From Christiangramia sediminis (GTDB lineage Bacteria > Bacteroidota > Bacteroidia > Flavobacteriales > Flavobacteriaceae): DNA of 64,000 nucleotides. The position numbers were made by a program, and so were the translations under genes. The stretch covers positions 62,001 through 126,000 of the forward strand of contig NZ_JAJBZG010000005.1 in the NCBI RefSeq assembly GCF_020552705.1, read 5' to 3'. This document shows positions 36,695-44,423 of the stretch, piece by piece. The notes beneath the pieces are model-generated. The model saw nothing but the letters and a program-made list of their open reading frames with translations. It was not told the origin of the DNA and searched no databases. Position 1 is the first letter of the stretch, and every line of letters begins with the position of its first letter.

Positions 36695-37966
36695 ATGAAA
36701 ACTATTACTAAATACATCAGTATAATGCTTATCGCACTGATAGCAACCTCTGCAATTGGACAAAATAACCGTGACCTGGACAATTTCCGTGCACGTGACC
36801 AAAGAGGAATCAATGAATTTGAAGCACCAAAAGACAGTGTAACTACCTTTGACGGAGTACACGTTAGAATTGGAGGTGCATCCACAATCCAGTTTCAGGC
36901 ATTAGATCATGAAAATTCAGGCAATGAAGCAACCCCTGTATTGCAGGAAATAGGTGATAACTTCAACCTTGCTACTGCCAACCTGGACCTTGATGTGGTA
37001 CTTTACAGTGGTGTTCGTATGCATCTTAGAACTTATCTTTCTTCTCAGCACCATACCGAAACCTATGTAAAAGGCGGGTATATCCAGATAGATAAACTGG
37101 ATTTTATAAGCCAGGGTTTTGCTGAAGATCTTATGGATCACCTTAGAGTGAAAATTGGACATATGGAAAATAACTACGGGGACGCTCACTTTAGAAGAAC
37201 CGACAATGCGATGTCGCTTTATAATCCTTTCATCGGTAATTACTTGATGGACAGTTTCACTACAGAAGTAGGTGCAGAAGTTTACTACTTCAATAATGGA
37301 TGGCTTGGAATGTTGGGACTTACAAACGGAAAACTAAATCAGGCAGTGACCAATCCTGAAACTACCAGCCCTTCCCTTTTGGCTAAATTGGGATACGATA
37401 ATTATCTTACAGAAGATTTAAGATTTAGATTAACAGGATCACTTTACCATACCAACCAGACCGGAAGTGCTTATTTGTATAGTGGAGACCGTGCAGGATC
37501 CAGATACTACAATGTTTTTACCGATATTGACGGCAACGGAGATACTTTTAGAGCAGGTAGAATAAACCCTAACCTTAGAAATGAAATGACTTCTATCATG
37601 ATCAACCCATTCCTAAAATATGGTGGACTTGAATTCTTCGGAATCTATGAAAGAGCGCAGGGAAAAGCTGCTTCAGAAACTGACGAAAGAACCTGGAATC
37701 ACTATGCAGGTGAGCTTATCTACAGATTTGGTGGTGATGACGATCTTTATTTAGGAGGACGATACAGTGTTGCTGATGGAGAACTTCAAGGAGGCGCAGA
37801 TGTAAGCGTAAACAGATTTCAACTTGGAGCGGGATGGTTTATGACTAGAAACATTCTAATGAAGTTAGAATATGTTAACCAAAAATATAATGACTATCCT
37901 GTAACCGATATTCATAATGACGGGAAGTTTAATGGATTGATGGTTGAAGCAGCCATTAGCTTCTAA
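36695..37966 (+). CDS. Outer membrane porin-like barrel protein
   Basis: 423 residues with signal peptide (ISIMLIALIATSAIGQ). After a polar stretch come repeated amphipathic strands (VHVRIGGASTIQFQAL, VVLYSGVRMHLRTYLSS, VKGGYIQIDKLDF, LRFRLTGSLYHT) ending in GLMVEAAISF with a C-terminal Phe, as in porins. Substrate not known. Located between two YceI genes, so it may be an outer membrane partner for their ligand. This link is inference. Confidence 0.8.
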   Translation: MKTITKYISIMLIALIATSAIGQNNRDLDNFRARDQRGINEFEAPKDSVTTFDGVHVRIGGASTIQFQALDHENSGNEATPVLQEIGDNFNLATANLDLDVVLYSGVRMHLRTYLSSQHHTETYVKGGYIQIDKLDFISQGFAEDLMDHLRVKIGHMENNYGDAHFRRTDNAMSLYNPFIGNYLMDSFTTEVGAEVYYFNNGWLGMLGLTNGKLNQAVTNPETTSPSLLAKLGYDNYLTEDLRFRLTGSLYHTNQTGSAYLYSGDRAGSRYYNVFTDIDGNGDTFRAGRINPNLRNEMTSIMINPFLKYGGLEFFGIYERAQGKAASETDERTWNHYAGELIYRFGGDDDLYLGGRYSVADGELQGGADVSVNRFQLGAGWFMTRNILMKLEYVNQKYNDYPVTDIHNDGKFNGLMVEAAISF

Positions 37967-37979
37967 TATTTGGATTGCT

Positions 37980-38016
37980 TTTCGGGTAGAATTCTGTAAT
38001 GGTGTTCTACCCGAAA
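37980..38016 (+). terminator. Intercistronic hairpin after the porin-like gene
   Basis: An 11-bp stem TTCGGGTAGAA / TTCTACCCGAA (37981-37991, 38005-38015). No T-run follows, so it could stabilise the upstream transcript or cause partial termination. Confidence 0.5.
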
Positions 38017-38044
38017 TTATTTATAAGAATCTCAATTCTATATC

Positions 38045-38611
38045 ATGAAAAATCTTTTAATGTGCATAGGAAGTTTTCTTTTTTGCATTTGTGTGAACGC
38101 ACAAAGGGATTTTGAAAAAGGAAGTATAAAAATTCTACCAAGCAGTGAACTCATTATTGCAGGAAGTACTAACGTAAATAAGTTTGACTGCAAGTTTGAT
38201 ATCCAGCTAATAAGTAAACCAAAAAGTTTTGTATATTTTAAAGATGAGGAATATCTCAGGTTCAAAGATCTTGAACTTCATCTTCGCACTGAGGGTTTTG
38301 ATTGTGGGAATCAAAGGATGAACTCTGATTTTCAGGATTTGCTTATGAATGATAAGTATCCTGAAATTGTGATCCATATAGATCATGTGGAGCTGGTTTC
38401 TAAAGAGTATGCCAAAGCCTATATTGAGGTAGATCTCGCCGGAAAGAGTAATAAATATGATTTACCTGTGCTACTTACGGAAGATCGCTTTAAAGGAAAA
38501 TTTAAAATGAATATTCGTGATTTTGGATTGAAACCACCTAAAAAAGCACTGGGTCTTATAGAGGTAGATGAAATCATCGAAGTCCAGTTCGATCTTCAGG
38601 TCGCTCATTAG
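38045..38611 (+). CDS. Second YceI-like periplasmic protein
   Basis: 188 residues with signal peptide (LLMCIGSFLFCICVNA). YceI-like features: LIIAGSTNVNKFDCKFD, FDCGNQRMNSDFQDLLMNDKYPEIVIHI, and the final FKMNIRDFGLKPPKKALGLIEVDEIIEV. It is more divergent than the first copy. It precedes the acyl-CoA hydrolase/transferase gene by 51 bases. Confidence 0.85.
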   Translation: MKNLLMCIGSFLFCICVNAQRDFEKGSIKILPSSELIIAGSTNVNKFDCKFDIQLISKPKSFVYFKDEEYLRFKDLELHLRTEGFDCGNQRMNSDFQDLLMNDKYPEIVIHIDHVELVSKEYAKAYIEVDLAGKSNKYDLPVLLTEDRFKGKFKMNIRDFGLKPPKKALGLIEVDEIIEVQFDLQVAH

Positions 38612-38662
38612 AGACTGCTATAAAGATCTGAGATATTTATAATTCAGTATTAAAATAATTAT

Positions 38663-39940
38663 ATGAAAAGTTTAAAAATTGTTTCCGCCCAGGAAGCGGT
38701 GAAAGAGGTAAAATCTAATCAAAGAGTTTTTTTGCAGGGTGCTGCAATGACTCCTAATGTATTGATAGATGCCCTTTGTGAAAGATATGAGGATCTTAAA
38801 AATGTAGAGATCATCCAGATACATACCGAAGGAAAGGCATTATATACAGAACCACCCTATCAGGATTCTTTTAAAACAAACAGTTGCTTTGTAGGCGGGA
38901 ATGTTAGAAAAGCAGTAAACTCTAATTTTGGAGCATATATTCCCATTTTTCTAAGTGAGATCCATGTGCTATTCCGTAGAAATATACTTCCGCTGGATTT
39001 CGCATTTATCCAGGTTTCTCCGCCAGATAAACATGGGTACTGTTCTTTAGGAGTTTCAGTAGACATCACTTTACCGGCTATTCAAAATGCAAAAAAAGTG
39101 ATTGCACAAATTAATCCCCACGTTCCCCGGACGCACGGTGACGGGATTATTCATATAAGCCAGTTTGATGCAGCCATAGAAGTAGACCAGCCCATACATT
39201 CTGCTCACTTATCTGAACCTACAGATATTGAGAAACAAATAGGGAAGCATGTTGCGGAACTTATTGAAGATGGTGCTACCCTGCAAATGGGTATTGGTGG
39301 TATTCCGAATGTTGTACTCAATAATCTTACGAATCATAAAAGATTAGGAATTCATACCGAAATGTTCTCTGATGGCATTTTGCCGCTTATTGAAAAAGGT
39401 ATTATCACCGGTGAAGAAAAGGCGGTAAAGACCGGAAAACTGGTTACCTGCTTTGCAGTAGGCTCTCCAAAACTGTATGATTTTGTAGATGACAATCCCC
39501 TGGTACATTTTAAAGAAGCGGCCTACACCAATGACACCGCGATCATTAGAAAAAATCCAAAAGTAACTGCGATCAATTCAGCCATTGAAATTGATCTTAC
39601 CGGCCAGGTTTGTGCCGATACTATTGGCAAGATTCAGTATTCCGGTGTTGGTGGCCAAATGGATTTTATACGCGGTGCTGCACTTTCTGAAGGAGGAAAA
39701 GCGATCATAGCCTTACCTTCAGTAACTAAAAATGGAATTTCCAAGATTGTTCCTTACTTAAAAGAAGGAGCCGGCGTAACCACTACCCGTGCTCATGTGC
39801 ACTATATAGCCACCGAATATGGTGTGGTCAATCTTTTTGGAAAAAACCTCAAGCAACGTGCTGAAGCTTTAATTTCAATTTCACATCCAGACCACAGGGA
39901 AGAACTTTCTAGACAGGCGTTTGAAAGATTAAACGCATAA
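38663..39940 (+). CDS. Acetyl-CoA hydrolase/4-hydroxybutyrate CoA-transferase family enzyme
   Basis: 425 residues of the CoA-transferase family I fold with two halves. The family Glu nucleophile lies in GIHTEMFSDGILPLIEKG. Other motifs are LQMGIGGIPNVVLNNL, FIQVSPPDKHGYCSLGVSVD, and GVGGQMDFIRGAALSEGGKAIIALPS. Such enzymes move CoA between acetyl-CoA and other acids or hydrolyse acetyl-CoA. Which acid is used cannot be told. In its setting beside a hemoglobin and USP genes it suits acetate formation under oxygen limitation (inference). Confidence 0.9.
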   Translation: MKSLKIVSAQEAVKEVKSNQRVFLQGAAMTPNVLIDALCERYEDLKNVEIIQIHTEGKALYTEPPYQDSFKTNSCFVGGNVRKAVNSNFGAYIPIFLSEIHVLFRRNILPLDFAFIQVSPPDKHGYCSLGVSVDITLPAIQNAKKVIAQINPHVPRTHGDGIIHISQFDAAIEVDQPIHSAHLSEPTDIEKQIGKHVAELIEDGATLQMGIGGIPNVVLNNLTNHKRLGIHTEMFSDGILPLIEKGIITGEEKAVKTGKLVTCFAVGSPKLYDFVDDNPLVHFKEAAYTNDTAIIRKNPKVTAINSAIEIDLTGQVCADTIGKIQYSGVGGQMDFIRGAALSEGGKAIIALPSVTKNGISKIVPYLKEGAGVTTTRAHVHYIATEYGVVNLFGKNLKQRAEALISISHPDHREELSRQAFERLNA

Positions 39941-39964
39941 TTTTCGAATTGTTTTAACGAGCGA

Positions 39965-40018
39965 GGTTAAGTGCAGCGCAGCAGTCTCTACAAAGAGACA
40001 GCTGCGCTGCACTTCGTT
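39965..40018. repeat. Long palindrome (REP-like or terminator hairpin)
   Basis: AAGTGCAGCGCAGC (39969-39982) pairs perfectly with GCTGCGCTGCACTT (40001-40014). An A-A mismatch and a further 6-bp GTCTCT/AGAGAC stem close on an ACAA loop. It is far more GC-rich than its surroundings. No T-run follows, so it may be a repeat of the REP/BIME kind rather than a plain terminator. Confidence 0.7.
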
Positions 40019-40114
40019 TAGCTCATACTGGCCTATTTATGCCTTCATATCTGCCTGAATAACATTCAACTGTCAAATTTTAAATTTTCATGAATTAATA
40101 TAGTTTGCGTTTCC

Positions 40115-40126
40115 TGACTCCTGTCA
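40115..40126 (+). promoter_or_regulatory. Crp/Fnr-type site B, upstream of the hemoglobin operon
   Basis: TGAC-TCCT-GTCA followed by TATTTT. The end is 24 bases before a -7-like box TAGTTTTA (40150-40157, 7 of 8 with TAnnTTTG if the final G is relaxed). The first gene starts at 40183. Confidence 0.7.
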
Positions 40127-40182
40127 TATTTTAAAAGTACTCTGGTTCATAGTTTTACATAACAAATCAAATATTAGAAATT

Positions 40183-40464
40183 ATGACTTTTTATCAGAAA
40201 CAACTTTCAGAATTTACCCGGGATTTTTACGCAGGAGCCACTACAGGTATTATTGTTTCAAGCTGTCTAGGCTCTATCGCAGCCATGCTGGTACTCATGA
40301 ATGGACATGCTATTGGAGAGATGATACAGCTTGGCGTAATCGTGGTAGCCTGTATGTGGTATAATGCCTCGGTACTGGCACAATTAAAATCCAAATTTGT
40401 CTTCAATTCTCTTATTATTAGCATTCTTATAAGCACTATTTTTATTCTTATCAATATATTATAG
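40183..40464 (+). CDS. Small membrane protein coupled to the truncated hemoglobin gene
   Basis: 93 residues with about three membrane segments (TTGIIVSSCLGSIAAMLVLM, IQLGVIVVACMWYNASVLAQL, LIISILISTIFILINIL). No known family is recognised. Its stop is 3 bases from the ATG of the truncated hemoglobin, which makes co-expression and possibly joint function likely. Site B lies in its promoter. Confidence 0.78.
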   Translation: MTFYQKQLSEFTRDFYAGATTGIIVSSCLGSIAAMLVLMNGHAIGEMIQLGVIVVACMWYNASVLAQLKSKFVFNSLIISILISTIFILINIL

Positions 40465-40467
40465 CCT

Positions 40468-40860
40468 ATGAAAGAAGATTTAAAAGAACGTGCAGATATC
40501 AATAAACTGGTAGTGAATTTTTATAGCAAAGTCCGTAAGAATGAGGAGATAGGTTACTTTTTCAATAATACCATTCACAACTGGGATGATCATTTGGAAA
40601 AGATCACCGATTTTTGGGAAAGTAACCTCTTCTTTACAGGTAGTTTTAGTGGAAATCCTGCCATAGCACATGTAAAAGTGGATAGAACTCACCATAATTC
40701 TATTACTGAATATCACTTTGGGATCTGGCTTAACCTTTGGTTTCAAACCATTGATGAGTTGTTTGAAGGAGAAATGGCTCAACGCCTAAAAAATAATGCC
40801 CGTAAAATGTCAACTCATCTCTTTCTAAGGATCTATCAGGGCAGACAGGCAAATAAATAA
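40468..40860 (+). CDS. Group III truncated hemoglobin
   Basis: 130 residues of the 2-over-2 globin fold. The proximal haem His sits in ITEYHFGIWLNLWFQTIDELF, and DFWESNLFFTGSFSGNPAIAHVKV matches the group III (trHbP) pattern. Group III globins are linked to microaerobic metabolism and oxygen or NO binding; the role here is unproven. Forms an operon with the membrane gene before it. Confidence 0.92.
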   Translation: MKEDLKERADINKLVVNFYSKVRKNEEIGYFFNNTIHNWDDHLEKITDFWESNLFFTGSFSGNPAIAHVKVDRTHHNSITEYHFGIWLNLWFQTIDELFEGEMAQRLKNNARKMSTHLFLRIYQGRQANK

Positions 40861-41052
40861 ATCTGCCGTTTTCCAATACTAAATTGTTTCCAGTTGTAGA
40901 TAAACTGATCGTTCCATTTTTCTAAACTCTTCCTATATTTTTTTCTTCTGGTGTGGTCTCTTTGCAGCAGTTTGTTTTCTCTCACTTAGAAAAACTGAAG
41001 AAAAATCATTTGACACAAGCTCGTAATTTAACTAAAGTTTTCATATAAAAAA

Positions 41053-41820
41053 TTATCCGTGATATACGAAGATGGGAATCTCGATATTCATATTGGCAGA
41101 GAAACCATATTCTGTATGTAAAAGCCGGTCACAGAGACTCAGGTTCTTTCCTATCACAAAAATGATATCATATTGATTTTGAATATCTTTAAAAAGAGAC
41201 CTGGTAAAAGGAATGGGAGTTGTTAAAGGAGTTTCATCAGTATATAAATGAGGGTATTCCACATCGCCATCTTTTACCTCTACAAATGTAAAGTCTGAAG
41301 AATTTAAATAATTAAGGTTTTTGAGTATTTGTCTTTGCTCCTCCATAGATAATATTGAATGATCTACTGGAAATACGGCTTTTCGGGGAGTTTTATAATC
41401 GCATTTACCGGGTACGGCAATGATATTGCATTTTATTTTTCGAACCACCTCGTAGGCATGATCGCCCAGGATGGGATGTGTATGTTCATTCTGGCTAACT
41501 GCACCAATAAAGATAAGGTCTATCTTCTTTTCCTGCAGTGCTTTTCTTACGGCACTAATAAGGTTTTCTGAAGAAAGTATAGTGTGAAATTTATGTGATT
41601 TATTTCCGGCGTATTTCTTTAGTTCTTTTGCTTTCTTTTGGAGTTCACTTAAGGTAATTATCAACTCATTTTCCAGAACATCACTTGCAGATCTGTTAAA
41701 ATTGAAGCTATGTATATTCAATAAATAGAAATTTACGTCTGTTGTTTTCAAGAAATCAACAGCATATCTGCCTGCGTTATCGGAAGTTTCTGAAAAATCG
41801 GTCAGAATTAAAACATTCAT
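41053..41820 (-). CDS. Universal stress protein, degenerate ATP site
   Basis: 255 residues. A USP domain occupies about residues 1-145 (MNVLILTDFSETSDNAGRYAVDFL), ending in IDLIFIGAVSQNEHTHPILGDHAYEVVRKIKCNIIAVPG, where the GxxGx9GS nucleotide motif is altered. A weaker second USP-like half follows (KAVFPVDHS..). Probably a non-ATP-binding USP. It has its own promoter with site C. Confidence 0.82.
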   Translation of the reverse strand: MNVLILTDFSETSDNAGRYAVDFLKTTDVNFYLLNIHSFNFNRSASDVLENELIITLSELQKKAKELKKYAGNKSHKFHTILSSENLISAVRKALQEKKIDLIFIGAVSQNEHTHPILGDHAYEVVRKIKCNIIAVPGKCDYKTPRKAVFPVDHSILSMEEQRQILKNLNYLNSSDFTFVEVKDGDVEYPHLYTDETPLTTPIPFTRSLFKDIQNQYDIIFVIGKNLSLCDRLLHTEYGFSANMNIEIPIFVYHG

Positions 41821-41844
41821 GGAAAATCACTTAATACATTACAG

Positions 41845-41887
41845 CGAAATTAGGTGAAGTCTCCACTAGAAAAAATGATGGAAATCA
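41845..41887 (-). promoter_or_regulatory. Crp/Fnr-type site C and -7 box of the USP gene
   Basis: On the minus strand, TGAT-TTCC-ATCA (41876-41887) is followed after 23 bases by TAATTTCG (41852-41845), one mismatch from TAnnTTTG. The USP start is at 41820. Same spacing as sites A, B and D. Confidence 0.7.
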
Positions 41888-41914
41888 GTTCTTCGTATTT
41901 AATTGAATTTCTTT

Positions 41915-42955
41915 TTATTTAATATTTTTCAGTGCCTCTGAATCCAGTAATTTGATATTTCGGCCTTCGATCTCAATAAGTCCATCCTTTTTAAATTCAG
42001 ACAGGGTCCTTATAAGACTTTCCGGGGCCATTCCAGCTACACCAGCAAGATCTGCACGTGAAATCCTGATACTTTTTAGAGGATGTTTTTTGATCCTTTC
42101 AGCGAAAAGTAAAATAGTATTGGCCGTTTTCTTTTTTACAGAACCATAGGCCATATCCATCAATTGTTGTTTAAGTTCTGAAAGATTATTACTTAATACC
42201 TCTACAAGCTGCATGGTGAGCTTAGGGTTTGTTGAGAGAATATTATAAAATTCTTCACGGGAAACCGCGTAAAGCTGAGTGTCCTCCATAGCAGTCGCAT
42301 AATCTTCAAAGGAACCTTGAGAATTATTGGTATGATTTCCGAAAAAATCATCTTCCTTATATAGCTCGGTGATCAATTCCTTTCCCTGATTATCCATTCT
42401 ATGGGCTTTTACCACCCCCCTTTTGACGAGATAAAAGAAATTTGCGTGCTTTCCTTTTTCATAGATGGCCTCCCCTTTTTTAAAAAACTGCAATTCTTCC
42501 TGACTAAAAACTTCTTTCAGGTCTTCAATACTGCTTAGCTTTTCCTCTTTTTGTGGTGCAACCTGTTCCCGGTGAGAATTAAGGATTTCCACTTTGGCCA
42601 GTCGGCTTTCAATTGCGCTTAAAAGCTCTTCTTCTTCGAAGGGTTTGGTTAGATAATCATCGGCACCAAGATCCATTCCTTTACGAATATCCTTATGTTC
42701 CGTCTTTGCAGAAAGAAAAATAAACGGAATATTTCGTGTGTCAGGATCTTTACTCAATGCATCTAAAACGCCATACCCGTCTATCTCTGGCATCATAATA
42801 TCGCAAACTATAATATCGGGATGGGTTTGCTTTGCTTTTTCAATTCCATGTCTGCCGTTGGAGGCAGTTATTACATCATAATTAGATAGCTCTAGTAATT
42901 CTGCGGTGTTTTCTCTAACAGTAACATCATCTTCAATAAGCAGTAATTTCTTCAT
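41915..42955 (-). CDS. Response regulator fused to a Crp/Fnr DNA-binding module
   Basis: 346 residues. An intact receiver (about 1-120) has LLLIEDDVTVR, the phospho-Asp in IIVCDIMMPEIDGYG, and KPF. A cyclic-nucleotide-binding-like sensor follows (about 150-265) and then a Crp-type helix-turn-helix (about 280-346, SRADLAGVAGMAPESLIRTLSEFKKDGLIEIEG). The recognition helix keeps the Glu and Arg (E-x-x-x-R) that contact the TGA core in Crp/Fnr proteins. It follows the PAS kinase by 11 bases, so the two are a likely pair. It is the best candidate for binding TGAY-N4-RTCA sites. Confidence 0.92.
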   Translation of the reverse strand: MKKLLLIEDDVTVRENTAELLELSNYDVITASNGRHGIEKAKQTHPDIIVCDIMMPEIDGYGVLDALSKDPDTRNIPFIFLSAKTEHKDIRKGMDLGADDYLTKPFEEEELLSAIESRLAKVEILNSHREQVAPQKEEKLSSIEDLKEVFSQEELQFFKKGEAIYEKGKHANFFYLVKRGVVKAHRMDNQGKELITELYKEDDFFGNHTNNSQGSFEDYATAMEDTQLYAVSREEFYNILSTNPKLTMQLVEVLSNNLSELKQQLMDMAYGSVKKKTANTILLFAERIKKHPLKSIRISRADLAGVAGMAPESLIRTLSEFKKDGLIEIEGRNIKLLDSEALKNIK

Positions 42956-42966
42956 TATTCTTTTCT

Positions 42967-44217
42967 TTAGGATTTTTTCAGCGGAACTTTAATGGTAAAT
43001 TCGGTGCCTTCATTCTCTTTACTTTCAAATGAAATAGTTCCACCAAGATTTTCTAAATGTGTCCGGGCAATATTTAGGCCTATTCCTGTTCCCTGGTCCA
43101 GCAAAGCATTCTCAGCCCTGAAATACCTTTCAAAAATATGCTTTTGGTCTTTTTGAGGAATTCCCCTGCCCTGGTCCTCTATTTTAAAGACAATAAATTC
43201 GTTCTCAAAATCAATTTTAAAATTTATTAAAGTGTCTTCTGGAGAATATTTTATCGCATTTCCCAGTAAATTGGAAAGTATAAGTTCCAGGATCTTTTCA
43301 TCCATATAAAGTTGAACATCCTCTATTTCTTTAGGATAAATTATTTCCTGACCGTCCTTTAAGGTGACATTTGCATTATAAACCACTTCATTGATCAACC
43401 TTTTCAGGCTGAAATTTGAAAACTTATACTGCCCTCTGCCACTATCCAGCCTTTCAATTGAAAGAAAATCATTCAGGATATTATTAAGATAATGCACCTT
43501 ATTCCTAATAGTCACCAGGTGCTTCTCTCTTTTTTCCTGCTGCTCTTCCCTGGTGTATTTTTCAGCAAGTGTCGCTGAAGTAAGAATACCGCTTAAAGGA
43601 GTTTTAAATTCATGCGAAACAAGAGAGAGAAATTTGGTTTTCAATTCGTTCAGCTCTTTTTCCTTTTGAAGTGCATCTTTTATTTTCTTTTCAGCTTGCT
43701 TCCTGCGTCTTATTTCGTCTTCCAGGTCCAGATTCAGCTTTTGAAGTTCTTCCACACTGTCACTCAATTCCTGCGTTCGCACTTTAATTTTATCTTCCAG
43801 CCGGGCATTAAGTTCTTTGATCTGCTTCTGAGTCTCCTTTCTAACGGTGATATCTATCACAAGAGACATCACATAATCATTCCCATCCAGACTGAACGGA
43901 TTAAGACCGGCTTCCACTGGAAACAATGTACCGTTTTTCTTTACACCATGCAGGTCCCGACCATGTCCCATTTGCCTCTTCTCACTCTTATCAAGAAATT
44001 TATTGAAATGATTATGATGCTTATGGTGGTATTCTTTAGGAATAAGCATATCGAGATGCTGATTGATAATTTCCCCTTCTTCATAGCCAAACATTTCCTG
44101 GGCGGCCTTATTGGCAGCGACCACTATTTGTTTTGAATTTACCACAATAATACCTTCAGAAGCTGCCTGAAATAGAAGGTTGAAAACATTTTTGTTATCT
44201 ATAAAGTTGTCCTGCAA
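42967..44217 (-). CDS. Cytosolic PAS-domain histidine kinase
   Basis: 416 residues with no membrane helix. A PAS domain covers about residues 10-130 (GIIVVNSKQIVVAANKAAQEMFGYEEGE), followed by a long coiled coil (about 135-195). The kinase has an intact HisKA (SLVSHEFKTPLSGIL), an N-box (LLGNAIKYSPED), DQGRGIP and GTGIGLNIAR. It therefore should autophosphorylate and pass the phosphate to the receiver-Crp protein. A PAS sensor of redox or gas would fit, but no haem or Fe-S ligand is identified. It is read divergently from the USP gene and shares site D. Confidence 0.92.
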   Translation of the reverse strand: MQDNFIDNKNVFNLLFQAASEGIIVVNSKQIVVAANKAAQEMFGYEEGEIINQHLDMLIPKEYHHKHHNHFNKFLDKSEKRQMGHGRDLHGVKKNGTLFPVEAGLNPFSLDGNDYVMSLVIDITVRKETQKQIKELNARLEDKIKVRTQELSDSVEELQKLNLDLEDEIRRRKQAEKKIKDALQKEKELNELKTKFLSLVSHEFKTPLSGILTSATLAEKYTREEQQEKREKHLVTIRNKVHYLNNILNDFLSIERLDSGRGQYKFSNFSLKRLINEVVYNANVTLKDGQEIIYPKEIEDVQLYMDEKILELILSNLLGNAIKYSPEDTLINFKIDFENEFIVFKIEDQGRGIPQKDQKHIFERYFRAENALLDQGTGIGLNIARTHLENLGGTISFESKENEGTEFTIKVPLKKS

Positions 44218-44332
44218 ATTAAATCTCTTTTAAAATACTAAAGGTAAAATCTTTTTTTCAAATCACCTTATAAATAAGCCCACATCCAAAACTGGTTTCT
44301 GCAGAAGATATTTATAAAATCACGAATTACCT

Positions 44333-44340
44333 AAAATCTA
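44333..44340 (-). promoter_or_regulatory. Candidate -7 box of the kinase/regulator operon
   Basis: Minus-strand TAGATTTT, 7 of 8 with TAnnTTTG, lying 24 bases beyond site D on the opposite side from the USP promoter. If used, site D drives both divergent operons. Confidence 0.45.
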
Positions 44341-44363
44341 TTTTCGCAATATTCTAAATATAC

Positions 44364-44406
44364 TGACTATCGTCATATTTCTTAGTTCCATAAATCAGGA
44401 TATTTG
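44364..44406 (+). promoter_or_regulatory. Crp/Fnr-type site D and -7 box of the two-domain USP gene
   Basis: TGAC-TATC-GTCA (44364-44375), then 23 bases, then GATATTTG (44399-44406), one mismatch from TAnnTTTG. The USP start is at 44424. Confidence 0.7.
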
Positions 44407-44423
44407 AGTATAAATTTTTAGTC

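Noticed and set aside
39300-40860. Palindrome TGAT/ATCA elsewhere in coding sequence as further Crp/Fnr sites
   Set aside because: Only copies upstream of start codons with the 24-base spacing were kept; the rest are expected by chance.
40861-41052. RNA or gene in the gap after the hemoglobin gene
   Set aside because: T- and C-rich sequence with no frame, no tRNA fold and no clear hairpin.
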